From contig CM077833.1 in NCBI GenBank assembly GCA_039720395.1, positions 18,909,133-18,973,132 on the forward strand: a stretch of 64,000 bases of DNA, given 5' to 3'. Below the pieces are notes generated by a model. It made no database searches. It was not told the origin of the DNA and saw nothing but the letters and a program-made list of their open reading frames with translations. Shown one piece after another: positions 12,351 through 24,999 of this stretch. The DNA comes from Liquidambar formosana (Eukaryota; Streptophyta; Magnoliopsida; Saxifragales; Altingiaceae). Positions within the stretch are counted from its first letter, which is position 1. Each line of letters opens with the position of its first letter. The position numbers and the translations under genes are program-made.

Positions 12351-14027
12351 GTTTTAAGGAATGACTCTCTGTGGAACTCAAAGTTAGGTGACCAACACAA
12401 TCCCACTTACCCTAAAATTGAAGGAAAAATTTTTTTTTTCCTACTTTCCTTCTTCACCTAACGGTGGAAATTAATATTTAACAATGGGGTAATTAACCTT
12501 TGGATATGGGACACTCTTTGTATTTATCGTTTTTTTTTTTTTGGGGGGGGTGGGGGAGGTGTGTGTGTTATAGAACAAGAATTGGAATATACATAGTTCA
12601 TTAGAGTTTGAAGCGCAATTAATATAACTTTTTCTTTTTGGTAATTGAACAAAATTCTGAATAGTACATTGCTCACGTGTATACTGGGGCTCTCCTTTTT
12701 TTGAGTATTAGAACAAGAACTTGTATAGTACATGGTTCATGTGAGAAAGGTGACCCTTTTCTTGTGGCAAAGATAGTCCATACTTCATGTGATTATCGGG
12801 CCTTTTCAGGGTCATGGATATTTTTTTGCCTTTTTGTCTTGTTTCGCTTTTTGTTTTGAGGAGGTGGGTACGTACGTTAAACCAGCAGTAACATCAAAAC
12901 AAGAATTTAAATAGTGCACGATGGAGTTATAAATATAATTTGGGAGGAAGACGGATTTATAAATATAATTTTGTGAGGAAGCGCATTCTGATTTGGGGTG
13001 TGGGGAGTTATGATTTTGAATGGGTTAAAGGCTTCAGGTTCAGCTGGGGGTTTTTGCATCCGTTAAAATTCAGTCTATTTTTAGGGAGGTCATCATCATG
13101 GTTGATGGCTTGCAATTGATGGCGTGGGCAAGGGATTTCCTTCTATGTTTTGGCTGTATTCAATATGGGTGTTGTTGCTGTACGCAATGCTCCATATTCT
13201 TGCTTGGTGTGCGGCTGCGCTCAGCTTGGAGTCAAGTTTCAACTTTGTGCTTCGTTTTTTCCCTCTGAGTTGGTGTTTTTTTCTTCTATCTAGTGGTGTC
13301 TTTGGTTCTGTTTGGTTTGGGAATTTATTTTTTTATTTTTTATTTTTTTCTATGTTATGTCTTCTTTTTTTGGTGTTCTTGTTGGGTTTGTCTTTTCCCC
13401 GCTTTTTTTTGTATCCCCTATATTTTTTTTTCTTAATTTATTCAAAAAAGAATTTGAATAGTGCATTATTCGTGGGAGTATGACCTATTTAATGATGGTG
13501 CGAGCCATTGTATATACTTCATGTAACCAACCCTACCTAGTACTTAAGAAATTACCAAAATAATTATAATAATGACAATAAAAAAACTCATAGCAGTTAG
13601 GACACATCACGCATGCATGCTTTTCCCTAAGTTGCAATCACTTAAAATCAGAATTTGAAATTATTTTGAAAAAGACATATGCAAATTAATGGCTATAACA
13701 AAGACTGCTTCCTATGATAATAATTGATTAATTGATTAATAATGTTATTACCCTTTGTTGCATGCACTGCAATAAAACCCACCCAGAGTAGATTTACATA
13801 AATGGGTAAAATAATTGCAATTAAAATTTTAAAAAAAAAAAAATTCTAACATGGCAATCTAACTATATCTTTACCTAATCTCCCAAATTATTTATTTCCA
13901 TTCTTGTGTATTTCCCTGTAATTCTCATCTTCTCCTTCCTCGGATCCCATATATAATCCACACCTTATGCATTGATTTTTTGTATTCCCAAGAAAAAGAA
14001 AAAGGGATTCAGTTTTCTTGTACCATC
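12351..14027. other. Intergenic, degenerate repeats and probable LINE 3' end
   Basis: A motif of the form GAACAAGAATTTGAATAGTRC recurs at about 12571, 12648, 12712, 12899 and 13447. 13020-13455 is T-rich, ends in CTTAATTTATTCAAAAAA and looks like the 3' untranslated end of a plant LINE (inference). The flanking GAATTTAAATAGTGCA and GAATTTGAATAGTGCA could be its target duplication or part of the older repeat. The upstream region of RGL-2 follows. Confidence 0.45.
13950..13956 (+). promoter_or_regulatory. TATA box of RGL-2
   Basis: TATATAA lies 72 bp before the chosen ATG, a typical plant spacing for a short leader. It supports transcription starting just upstream of the signal-peptide exon and not at an ancestral exon 1. 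Confidence 0.55.
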
Positions 14028-15615
14028 ATGGATTTTGAGAAGTACTTGCGGCTAATGATAATAGGTTATTGTTGTGTTTTCCAGAAACTGAGCAGTGCCA
14101 CCCCTGATTGCAAGGGCCACGGACCCACCTCCAATCCTGGCGTGCAGTTGCATATTCAAGACCATTATGTACTTTTTCTTCTTCTTTTTCTCCTCCTTTT
14201 TCCCTTTTTTACTGCTGTTTTGTAGCTCCTGCTCAAGAGCCAATTCTAGTAGACCTCTGATGTTTTTTTTTTGTGTGGATATATTCCTCTCTCTGCTCAT
14301 CGCATGGTTGTAGTAATGGAAGATTTTATCTGTGCAGGTGGTGATGGATAATGGGATATTCCAAATCACTTTATCAAATCCAGGAGGAGTTGTTACTGGG
14401 ATTCAATATAATGGCATCGACAATTTGCTTGAAGTTCTTGATAACGAAACTGGTCGAGGGTATGTGGCATTACAGCATCTTCCATTTCCCTTTTCATCAT
14501 TTTTTGTCCAAATATTTCGAATAAACTGCAGAATAGGAACAAAGATCAAAAACCGGCCGGATAAAAGGCGGAAAGCGTAGCTTATAGATTGTCGAGGCCG
14601 GACCTGGTAAAAAGAAGAGCCTTATAGATGGTTGAGGAACTAGTAAACACCGATCACATGACACTCGGGCCGTGCATTTGTAAAGACATATGAAGCCCAC
14701 ATGTTGGACCCATGCCTGTCTTAGCGCATCTATTTATCATGCTAGTCCGACTCTATATTATTGCATAATTTTTCTGTCGTGCTCATGTGTGATGGAATGA
14801 TGGTAATAAAGGCATTCCATATTAGGGTAAATTTGGTAAAAAGTCAATTTGATCTTCACATAGGCTACCTGCATCTCTAAAAAGAGGAGTGCTAACGTCA
14901 GTCACTACTTCTTAATATCACTTGATTGAGTTTTCTCCGCATATATAGGATACGACACGTCCTCTTTTGGATGTCTATTTTATATGGACATTAAGTTTGT
15001 CAAAAACAATATTTCGTTGGAAAGTTGACACATATTGTGTCAAAAGAGAGAAGATCTATCACTCTCTACAGATAGTATAGCACTTCTCATATAAAATATA
15101 AGTTGCATACATTTCGTTTTTTTCTTTTAATTGGTTCATGAGGAGAGCTTGATCAACATGCTCTTGGGCCACTCAAAAGTAGGTAGCCCATTCCCCTTTG
15201 CATTCCTTTCTTAATATATACGGTAATTAATGCATTTTCATATGAAAGAAAAATATTTTTTGACCCATATGGTGACCCATTAGAGTAATGTTATTTGACC
15301 CATTTAATTGTCTTATACACTAATAAGATGTGAGGTCCACCATTACTCTATGTTTAAATTCAATATCTCTCACCAAAAAGTGGATATATAGCATGACTCA
15401 CTAAACAAAAGGGCAGTTCTTTGTTTTTATTCATTTTTGCAAATCCTCAAATCAGCTGTCATTTAAGATGCAATTAACTAATCAAATGAAATGATAACTT
15501 AATAGTTACTTCAAATTGATTCTATTCTATTTTCTAATGGAATATGCAGGTACTATGACCTTGTTTGGACTGCACCTGAAATAAAAGCAAAAAGAGGACG
15601 ATATGATGCGTATGA

Positions 15616-15651
<36 letters not shown>

Positions 15652-18600
15652 GAGAAAAGAACTATAATTATACATTAATTTGTTAATCAAATGTGCCCAA
15701 CTCAATATGTCATCAATTCATCTTGCAAATAGAGAGAATTTTTTGTAATTTTATTTGAATTTCATAACTGAATTAAGGCTACAAAAGTCTAGACATGCAC
15801 CTTTGGGCGAATGCCAAACATTGATATCCAAACCTAATACTATATATGCAGGGTTGAAGGAACAAGTTTTAGGGTTGTAATTGAAAATGAGGATCAAGTA
15901 GAGCTCTCATTCAGCAGAACATGGGATCCCTCCCTCGAAGGCAAGATTGCTCCCTTAAATATAGACAAAAGGTCCTTGCTCAAAATCTCATAAACAAATT
16001 AATTTCAATGAGAATATTAATCGATGCCGCTAATGATAATAATATCGTACTGATGATAATTTTTCTAGGTTTATAATGCTTCGTGGTTCCTCCGGCTTCT
16101 ACTCCTATGCCATCTACGAACGCTTGAAAGAATGGCCTGGTTTTGACCTTGCTAGAACAAGGATCGCCTTCAAGCTTAGAAAAGAAAAGTACACAAAATT
16201 CCTCTATCTTATTTTATTATCTATCAAGGACAGACAACGATCAAAGTAGTGCGATGAAAAATACTAATCATAATCAACAAATGGGGCATTTCATTTTGAA
16301 TGGATAGGTTTCACTATATGGCCATAGCAGATAACAGGCAAAGATACATGCCCTTGCCAGATGACCGGCTACCGGGAAGAGGTCAAGTCCTAGCTTACCC
16401 AGAAGCAGTCTTACTTGTCAATCCCATAGAACCAGAATTCAAAGGAGAGGTACTTCTTTGGCACTCATTAATTCTTTGCCATTTTATTTTCAATTTATGG
16501 TCCAATGGGAAGGGTTGTGTGTGTAGTTAAGTAGTTAGGTGGGATCCATCAATTAGATCTCTTATATTCTTATGTTGTTGGTCTAAATTTTGAAAGTGGT
16601 AGGCTGGTAGCTATAAGTGCTCATTCAACGTGTCATAATCATATTGAAGTATTAAAAAAAAAAAAAAGCTGCATGGCCCACCATGGTGGGTCATATATGC
16701 CAAATGACCCTCCCCTAACAAAGATGGGGACCCACATGGTGAGCAATTTTCATTACCATTAATGATGAAAAAAGAAAAAAAAAAAAATTTGACCTCAAAA
16801 TTTGCAACTTGGTGCATGTTGGTTGGCCTGCTACATGTGGTGAAGATGAGATTGGATATTTGGATAGGTTTAAGACTCAAATTTCATGAATCATGTACTA
16901 GCTGGAAAGAGATGAGAATGCAGTGTTGTGGTGCATGTAATCTCAAAATGTAATGTGACCGTGTTCCCACCATAAAATCCCGTGTCTTTCTTAATGAGTT
17001 ATTTGGATTTGCATTTTGTGTGTGGCTTTTGTGCAGGTGGATGACAAATACCAATACTCGAGTGAGGAAAAAGATGCAAAGGTTCACGGGTGGATATGTA
17101 TGGATCCACCCGTGGGGTTCTGGCAAATCACGCCCAGTCATGAGTTCCAATCCGGTGGGCCTCCCAAACAGATCCTAACGTCCCATGTGGGCCCGACGAC
17201 CCTTGCTGTAAGTGGCAGACAAATATTTGGTAATTTTTTTTATTTTATTTGGGGGTTAAAAAGAGAGTCAACACACCCTAGTACTAGATGAACTAATAAC
17301 ATTTTTTCAAAAAATATCTAAAATTATTTTTAAAAAAATTAAATTTCTAAATTAAATTATCCTGTATTTTATGACCAAAATTTGGTAAAAAATCAGCAAC
17401 TTGATTTGCTTACCTATGAAAACAATATCAATACAATCATTCAAAATAATTCCAACGATTAGAAAATAAATCTCAGTAAGAATAAAACCTAAGATACCTT
17501 TAATCTTTAATAAATAAATAAATAATATATTTATCAGTAGCTGTGACTTTAAGTCACCAATTAAACTTTGATCAAAATGGTATCATCAGGTGTTCCTCAG
17601 TTCTCATTATGCCGGAGGGGATCTGGTGCCGAAATTTACAACCGGTGAGCCATGGAAGAAAGTTTTCGGCCCAGTTTTTATCTATCTTAATTCTGTGTTG
17701 AATGGAAGTGACCCGCTTTCGCTCTGGGACGACGCCAAAAAACAGGTTTTTTTTTTTTTGAAAGAAAAAAAAAACTGTCCTCGTTCTGTAAAACGAGAAA
17801 ATTTAGTATAACAGAGACTATCTTACAAATTGATATACAGATGTTGGTGGAAGTCCAAAGCTGGCCCTACAGTTTCCCAGAGTCCAAGGATTTTCCAAAG
17901 GCAGACCAAAGGGGTAAAGTTAGTGGTACATTATTCGTCCAAGACAGGTCCCCACTTATTCCTTAATTCTCTGCTGTGATTTCTCATTTTCACTTGTAGA
18001 AGGCTAGGGGTTTTTTTGTTTTTTTTTTGGGTGCAAGGTTGGGTTTCTTTTGCCTATGCCAATACAGAGAAAATTTGATCAATGTTCTTTGCAATTACAT
18101 TTTTTGTGTATAGATATATTAGTGAGGCACTTATACCAGCAAACGGTTCTTATGTGGGGTTGGCACTACCAGGAGACGTTGGATCATGGCAAAGAGAATG
18201 CAAGGTGATTTTTGGTTAATTTGATCAATGGTTTTTCAATTACATGTGTGTTTCTGGTTTGCAATTCTTCCTCAAAAAAAAAAAAAAAAAAAAAAAAAAA
18301 GACCTTTTTTGCATGTTGTTTCAAAACTCTTTACGTTAAATTTTTTTAAAAATAATAATAATAATTTATGCCAATATAAAAACCGGTCACATTATAATTA
18401 AATAAAAGCACACAATCGACACTGGATTTTCTCCTTATTTTAGTGTTTTTTGACATCGACTCTGTTGATGTTCTAGTTAATTACATATTATATATAGGTA
18501 CTAATTTGAGTTGTTATTTTTTTTTATTAGGAGTACCAATTTTGGACCAGAGCAGATGAGGGAGGCTGTTTCTCCATCAATAATATACGTCCTGGTGACT

Positions 18601-19567
18601 ATAATCTTTACGCATGGGTCCCTGATTTTATCGGAGATTATCGGTATAACACCACCATTACCATAACCGCAGGTTTAATTCCCTCTTAATTATTCTTTTA
18701 ATTAGTCTCTTACCTCTGTTTGAATACCAAAAAGAGCAAGAAAAGGTGGTAAAAAAAAAAACCTATATTATTAAATAAATAAAAATGCTAATATGGTTTG
18801 ACTAACATGTAAATTAAGCAGGCAGTGATATTCATTTGGGTGATCTCATATATGAGCCTCCGAGGGATGGACCCACATTGTGGCAAATAGGCATCCCTGA
18901 TCGTTCTGCTGCAGAATTCTATGTTCCTGATCCTGATCCTAAGTATATCAACAAACTTTATGTCAATCATCCTGAAAGGTTAGCTCTCCTTGTTGCCAAA
19001 TTATGGAATTAATGACTGATTATAGAACTGGAAATTAGGGTCAACAACATAACCCCACATTCCTTTTTCCACTCAATGGTGGAAAGACTTTAACAATCTA
19101 GTTGATTTGGACTAATAATGCTCCCATATGGGGTTTATGCTACGGTTAATCAGAATATTGAATGATCTTCTTTGTCTGGCAGGTATAGGCAATACGGATT
19201 GTGGGAAAGATATGCAGAATTATATCCTGATGGAGATTTAGTTTACATAGTTGATGTTAGTGATTATTGCAAAGATTGGTTCTTTGCTCAGGTTACCAGG
19301 TTTGATCTTTCCCATGTTTATTTTGCTTAATCAAAGTATATAGTATTAAGTCAACACTGAGGGACGGACCGAAGTAATTCTAAGGCCTCTTTCCAAGCAA
19401 GAGGTATTGAGTTCAACTAATCAACTCTCACAACTCCTCTCAAGGCCACCTGTCGTAAACTACCTTGTCTTATAATTGCTTATGCATGTGAGACTAGAAG
19501 ACTGTATCATTGTATGTGCTCAGATGATTAGTCAAATGTATAAGCATTTCAAAACCTTCTCATATCC

Positions 19568-19606
<39 letters not shown>

Positions 19607-20671
19607 TAGTATTGTAATAAGTCATTTTTTAAAGAAAATTTAGTTTTTTTTTTTTTTTTTTTTCCGCCTTATTTCTGAAGTTTCAATACAATTTAATTGT
19701 TTGTCTGGCATTAGTTATTTAAAAATGCCTACATTATAGACCTATGAACAATGGGGCAAATTTAGTTAGCCCACTCTATTGACTATTAAAGTCATTGTGG
19801 AAATGGCTAAGCAATGCTAGCTGCCTAGATAGTGATGTTATTTTGTCCAAGTGCCTGCTAGCTCTTACCATTGGCTAATGATTGTACCAATAAAGGGGAT
19901 TAGGCATCAATTTTTTTTAGATATTTCTCAGCCAACAAACTTTCTTGCATCATTACAGGAAGAAAGACAACAACACATATGAAGGGACCACATGGCAAAT
20001 TAAGTTCAAACTGGACGAAGTAGATCAAAGCGGAGTTTACAAACTGCGATTGGCACTCGCATCTGCTCATGTTTCTGATTTGCAGGTAAAGAACTTAAGG
20101 GCTCATTTTCCGGATCAAATAGAAATTAAATAATTGTAATGTATTTTATATCATGTTAAAGGTACAAATTCATCAAGTCACTAGGACTAACATAATGATG
20201 CGGGAGGGTGGAAAAAAGGGTAAAATTAAGATTGGTTGAAGGTTCAATTCCCTGCGATTGTACCCCCTCCGCCCCCAAAAAAAAAAGAAGAAAAAAAAAA
20301 GGGTACAAATTCATCACCTTAAATGAGACTACTCAAAAAAGTTAAAGGCATGCATTACAATATATAGTTGATGTTATAGGATCCTTTTTTTTTTTTTTTT
20401 TTTTTTTGAATTCATGAAATGCCATTATTTTCAATTTTTATTCTCAATTTATAATAAGATGATCATCTCTTCAATTTTTCTGTTCACAATTATGAATTTG
20501 TTCCTCAAATACCATGTACACAAGGTTATCCGATTACAAGGATCCTTGCCAATTAATCATAAATCATAATCGAGTTTCACTATTGCCATAACTTTATAGT
20601 AAATACCATGTACTACTAGTGTCATATTTTATTCTTAACAGCCATTTGATAGTAGTATTTTATATCTTAGC

Positions 20672-20702
<31 letters not shown>

Positions 20703-21037
20703 ACCTTCTATTCCATTTCCTCATGACACCATTTTTCATGTAAATTTAGGGTTAGGTACTAATTGAAATATTGATGCAGGTTCGCATAAACGATCCAACA
20801 GCAAATCCACCTCTATTTTCAAGTGGAGTGATAGGAAGAGACAACACAATTGCGAGACATGGAATTCACGGGCTTTACTGGTTGTACAACCTAGACGTAC
20901 CAGGCGCTCAGCTTGTGGAAGGGAATAACACCATTTTTTTGACACAACCATTATGCGCCAGCCCTTTCCAAGGACTCTTGTATGATTATATTCGTTTAGA
21001 ATGTCCCCCATCTTCTCCTTCTAAAAAGAAACCCTGA
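14028..21037 (+). CDS. RGL-2: rhamnogalacturonate lyase (PL4), 15 exons, 676 aa, secreted
   Basis: Pectin RG-I backbone lyase by homology to RGL-1. Exons: 14028-14168, 14338-14459, 15550-15609, 15852-15971, 16069-16188, 16308-16449, 17037-17207, 17590-17745, 17841-17947, 18114-18204, 18531-18672, 18822-18978, 19183-19299, 19959-20085, 20780-21037. All introns are GT-AG with no stop in the joined frame. Residues 1-24 (start [18 protein letters not shown], then LSSA) look like a signal peptide. The catalytic domain follows (SHVGPTTLA with His285), then fn3-like and CBM-like domains. The tail is [10 protein letters not shown]. Odd: exon 1 begins in sequence that aligns with intron 1 of the paralogs, and the old acceptor CAG|AAACTG is now inside the exon. 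Exon 3 is 9 bp longer than in RGL-1. Intron 2 is 1.1 kb and introns 13 and 14 carry SINE-like insertions. Confidence 0.93.
19350..19604 (+). mobile_element. SINE-like insertion in RGL-2 intron 13
   Basis: A 210-bp body ends in an A run of about 36 (19569-19604). It contains a tRNA-like B-box-like stretch (GGTATTGAGTTCAAC). Flanks resemble each other: ATAGTATTAAGTCA before, and ATAGTATT plus TAAGTCA with five extra bases after. Confidence 0.6.
20176..20301 (+). mobile_element. Short SINE-like insertion with exact 15-bp TSD
   Basis: The identical direct repeats GGTACAAATTCATCA at 20161-20175 and 20302-20316 flank a 126-bp body ending in an A-rich tail. It contains GAAGGTTCAATTCCC, a good tRNA B box. 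The insertion is in RGL-2 intron 14. Confidence 0.8.
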
Positions 21038-21866
21038 ATTTTTTATATTTTTTATATTTTTTGAAATTTATCAATGAAATTTGTTCTAGTTTTACAAAAT
21101 AATGATGATGATAGTGATTTGTCAAGAGCAAAATTAGATGAAAACATCGCTGTTTAAGCCAATTTGTCTGGCATGAGACACAAGATATGCCTAGCAGTTA
21201 TTGCTCCACTTGTTGGAGAGATATCTGGGGTTTAAACATATGAAAGTGCATCTGGAGAGACACCCATATTTATCTAGGAGATCGAGAGGTTATGGGAAGT
21301 ACCCACCCTTGGGTAGCCCAGTTGGTAAAGGTGAACTTGTGATTGTATGGTTAGACATATGGTCTCAGATTTGATTCACCGCTAGGACAACTCAAGATTT
21401 AAGTAGGGGGCCGTGGCAGTGGGTTACTGCGCTAGCCTCTCCGGCTGTTTAGGTTCCATGAGTGGATCCAAAGGGTCTGCCGTGGGATGATTCCACCGTT
21501 ATCACACAAAAAAAAAAAAAAAAAAGGTTATGGGAAGTGGGATGAGCTATTCCCGTTGTGTAACCCAAAAACCAATTGAGCTCTCCTTTGAACATAAAAA
21601 ATTTAAATTAAAAATTAAAAAAGAATAGAACGGAAAAAAGAAGAAAAGGAACAGTTAACAACTATACGTTATTAAAATTAAATAATAATAAAAATTCACC
21701 CCAAAATTTCGATCCTTGCATCCAAGCACTCAAAAGGAAAACGATAAGTTTATCTGTTCTATCTGCTTTGTATGTACGAAATCGGAAGGATTGGCATTTG
21801 TGCCAACGGTGTTAAAGAGTCGTCATGTCTTTGGTCTAGCCATTTTCACATCCTCCTAATCATCTC
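21038..21866. other. 3' flank of RGL-2 with SINE
   Basis: 21127 onward keeps the ancestral AAAATTAGATGAAAAC motif. A SINE occupies 21301-21525. The rest is AT-rich up to the degenerate 3' end of the first SAUR unit. No gene seen. Confidence 0.6.
21301..21525 (+). mobile_element. tRNA-derived SINE with exact 13-bp TSD
   Basis: GGTTATGGGAAGT at 21288-21300 and 21526-21538 flanks the element exactly. It has an A box TAGCCCAGTTGG (21314-21325), a B-box-like GATTTGATTC (about 21368) and an A tail at 21508-21525. Complete by structure, plus orientation. Confidence 0.88.
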
Positions 21867-22128
21867 TCATGAGCCATACAAACTGAAAGTGAGATCAATG
21901 AATGCTTCTTCTCTGCAAGGGAATGTGAGACCGCCCATTGTTGGATGATCAAACCCAAACTTTACTCAGCATGTTTTGGAATGAAGGATGTCTCAAATAT
22001 GAAATGGGAACCACGAATCGCTTCTTTTGAGTTTCTTCAATGTAGACAGCAAAATGGCCTTTGGGAGCATCCATAGACTTTGGAGATGAAAGAATCCACC
22101 GTAGAATCTGTGGCAAATGGATACCCAT
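21867..22128 (-). pseudogene. SAUR pseudogene 1
   Basis: The frame from ATG 22128 reads MGIHLPQILRWILSS, then [18 protein letters not shown] and PISYLRHPSFQNML. Compared with intact copies it lacks about seven residues of the KVVNAK stretch. It also lacks about twelve bases of the acidic VEEEF segment, which shifts the frame into a stop after about 60 residues. The homologous 3' end reaches 21867. A TATA-like box lies at 22243-22250. Confidence 0.85.
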
Positions 22129-23720
22129 GACTTAAAATGAACTGGAATTATTGGAAAGGTAATGACTAATGATGAATAAATGAATCTCCAAGACTTTGTC
22201 AAATAAGAAAACTTTGACACGGTGGCTTGTCTTTGCGACATGTATATATAGAGCAACTTTTATATGGCCAGTATTCTCAAATGGACAGGGTGGAGAGACA
22301 ATTCTAATAAGGTTCCATGAGGGCAAGAGGAATCACATGGTTTCTCTGTCCCAAATGCAGACAATTTCGAGCAACTATTATATTGCTAGTAATCCCAAAT
22401 GGAGTGAGTGGTGTAGACTGTAGAGGCAAATGTCCCTTGAGGGACAAAAACACGAGGAATCACATTGTTTTTCTCACCCATATGATAACAAAATTTTGTT
22501 AGTAGTAAAGGTGCTCTTCTTTTCCGTTACGACTCGTCAGGCCTACCATCTAGTGGAACAAACTATGTGACTCACTTGAATTTATCATCAGTATCTATCT
22601 GCTGATTATGACTTACACAACAGACCATTTGGGTAAAAGACACAACAGAGTATGTGGAACAAACAGTGTGACACTAATTTGCTGCATGATCGTTGTAGTA
22701 CCTTACACTACAAGGAGGACAGAACTAACAAGTAATTGGCTCATGGGATAATGTTTCTTTACACATAAAAGTGAGACAGTCCGGTGATTGATATGAGCTT
22801 GGGCCTGAATTTGAAGGGAGGATATATTGGAAGGGAAGCACCCGACCATCCAAGCATATTATGGTTTCCTATAATGATAATGCCTAGACCCAAATTGACC
22901 AGAATCAGCAAATGTAGAATTCAGGATAGGGCATTCATACAAGAAATTAACGAAACGGAAATTTCTTTACTGCTCAGAATAGTCAAACTACCCATTATAC
23001 TCAACAAGCCTCAAAAAGAAACGGACCAATCTTCTGATGGTGCAAAGTGAGATAATGTAAGGAAAGTAAATGTATGCATTCTTGTTAATTAACAAGGCTA
23101 TATCAGGATAAAGCAATAGTAGGTCATTCATGATTCACAAATACCGTAAATCTAACGAGAGATAACCACAAAATACTTTTTATGAAATAAATTGAATAAA
23201 CAAACTGATTCAATGAAATTGGACAGGTATTTTGCCTCTTTTGTTCAGTAATTGGCCCCCAGTGATGGTTGACATGGAGAGGCAGAAGGGAAAAGAGAGA
23301 AAGATGAAACAGATCCTAAGTTCATAAGACCACCAATCAGTTTATTTTATTTAGAAACTTGTAATGGCAAAGCTAGCTATAATTGAAGATCTAGGGCTTC
23401 TGGATTATTAGTATCAGTAATGAAAGAGACAATTCACCAACCCTTAAAAGACTTCTTTACTTGAACTAAATCTGCAACCTCACAATGATGGATATGTCAA
23501 TTACCAACATAAAATACAAAATCAATGATAAAGAAGAAAAACAATCAGTCTATCTTATTTGAAGTGACATAATTCGTAATTCTCTATACAGAAGTTAAAA
23601 TGTTCACATTGGATTGGCAAACAACCACCAAATTTGAGTGTGCAAAATTGGAGAGATTGGTATTAGGGCCAACGGTGTTATGAGTCTTCATGTCTCTAGG
23701 CTAGCCATTTTCCCATCCTC
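22129..23720. other. SAUR inter-unit DNA with promoter block and SAUR-like relic
   Basis: The SAUR promoter block (AGGAATCACATGGTTT and CCCAAATG) occurs at about 22310-22365 and again at 22430-22490. 22965-23050 aligns with the divergent SAUR relic region at 30690-30850 but with an internal deletion. Other open frames here are short and unrelated to known proteins. Confidence 0.5.
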
Positions 23721-24008
23721 TCATGGGCTATACAAACTGCAAGTGAGATCAATGAATGCTTCTTCTTTGCAAGGGATTGTGAGACCACCCATTGGATGAT
23801 CAAACCCAAACTCTTCTTCAACCTGATTTAGCAGGTTTTGGAATGAAGGATGCTTCAAATATGAAATAGGAATCACAAACCGCTTCTTTTGAGCTTCCCC
23901 AACATAAACAGCAAAGTGGCCTTTAGGCACCTCTGTGGAGTCTGAAGATGAAAGAATGCGGCGTAGAATTTGCTTAGCATTAACAACTTTGTGTAAACGG
24001 ATACCCAT
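23721..24008 (-). CDS. SAUR-1: small auxin-up RNA protein, 95 aa
   Basis: Small auxin-responsive protein. SAURs inhibit PP2C.D phosphatases, raise plasma-membrane H+-ATPase activity and promote cell expansion (family knowledge). The protein begins [18 protein letters not shown]. The core is [18 protein letters not shown], then [14 protein letters not shown], the acidic [10 protein letters not shown] and GGLTIPC. The length of 95 aa and the lack of introns are typical. A longer in-frame upstream extension (to 24236) is discarded because it runs through the TATA box at 24113-24120 and the promoter block, and the other intact copies start at the same ATG. TATA to ATG is about 105 bp, as in the other copies. 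Confidence 0.93.
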   Translation of the reverse strand: MGIRLHKVVNAKQILRRILSSSDSTEVPKGHFAVYVGEAQKKRFVIPISYLKHPSFQNLLNQVEEEFGFDHPMGGLTIPCKEEAFIDLTCSLYSP

Positions 24009-24999
24009 GATTCTTATGACCGGAATTCTTGACGTCGAATATGAATCTCTCAAGACTTCTAGAAAATAAGAAAACTTGGATGTGGGTTGGCTTGGCTTGT
24101 CTTTGGGATAGGTATATATAGAGCAACTGCGTGCACTCTCAAATGGATTAAGTGGTGAAGAGCCAATAGCAATGAGGTCCCTTGAGGGACAAAAATACAA
24201 GGAATCGCATGGTTTTTCTCTCCCAAATGGTGACAAGATTTTGTTAGTTTTAAAAGTTTAACCTTTTTCTGTTGCAATTTGTCATGGCCTACCACCTAAT
24301 GGAACAAACTATGTTGACCCACTTGAAATTATCACCAGTGTATCAAGACCTGCTGATTATGTCACATATCCAACTGACCATTTGGGCCAAAGACAGAGAA
24401 GAGAGAATATGTGGATATTATCACACTCTTTAAGCAAACAACATGCCATTGTTCTACTTGTTGGTTGAAGTGTTTGATTGAATAAACACAGAAGCCAACA
24501 GGACGACATTACACCATGGAACCACACAACAAACAAGTTATGGGCTCATGTGATGACGTTTCTTGACATATACAAGTGACAAGTTGACGATACAAGCTTG
24601 GGCCAGAATTTGTAGGGATAATAGATTTAAGGGAAGCACCAGGTCAACCAACCAATTATACTTTCCTAAAATTACTAATGTCTAGACCTAAATCGAGCAG
24701 AATCACCAAACCTTTTAAGCCATGATTTGAATAAAATGTTTTCAATTCTTTAAGACATTTCAATTCAATCAGTAGACCGTTTCTGGAAAATCATACAAGA
24801 AGATAGATCGAAATAAATTTCTTCACTGCAGAATTGTCGGACCACTCATTGAGTGATCAAACCCCAACATTTCCTCCATCCCAGTTAATTAACAAGGCCT
24901 AGAAAGTCATGTTCTAAGGCAGTACCAGGGTAAAGCAATAGTAAGTCCACATTTGCCTACCAAACAGAAGACTTTCATTTTTACTTCAATGTTTACTTA
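24009..24999. other. SAUR-1 upstream region and divergent SAUR relic
   Basis: The promoter block is at 24170-24235, followed by duplicated AT-rich spacer. About 24835-24890 (minus) keeps the codons around the EEFGFD-like segment of a divergent SAUR, but broken (compare 30693-30815). Confidence 0.5.
24113..24120 (-). promoter_or_regulatory. TATA box of SAUR-1
   Basis: TATATATA on the minus strand. Counterparts sit at the same distance from the ATG in SAUR-2 (31791-31800) and SAUR-3 (34464-34473). Upstream, 24170-24235 is the conserved promoter block with TTTTGTCCCTCAAGGGACC, whose GTCCC/GGGACC elements resemble SAUR upstream auxin elements (inference). Confidence 0.7.

Noticed and set aside
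13124..13483. 119-codon hydrophobic frame
   Set aside because: T-rich sequence read as Phe/Leu; better explained as a LINE-like 3' end or low-complexity DNA.
24059..24295. Frames overlapping the SAUR-1 upstream region, including an N-terminal extension of SAUR-1 to 24236
   Set aside because: They cross the TATA box and conserved promoter block; intact sister copies start at the same internal ATG and have no such extension.
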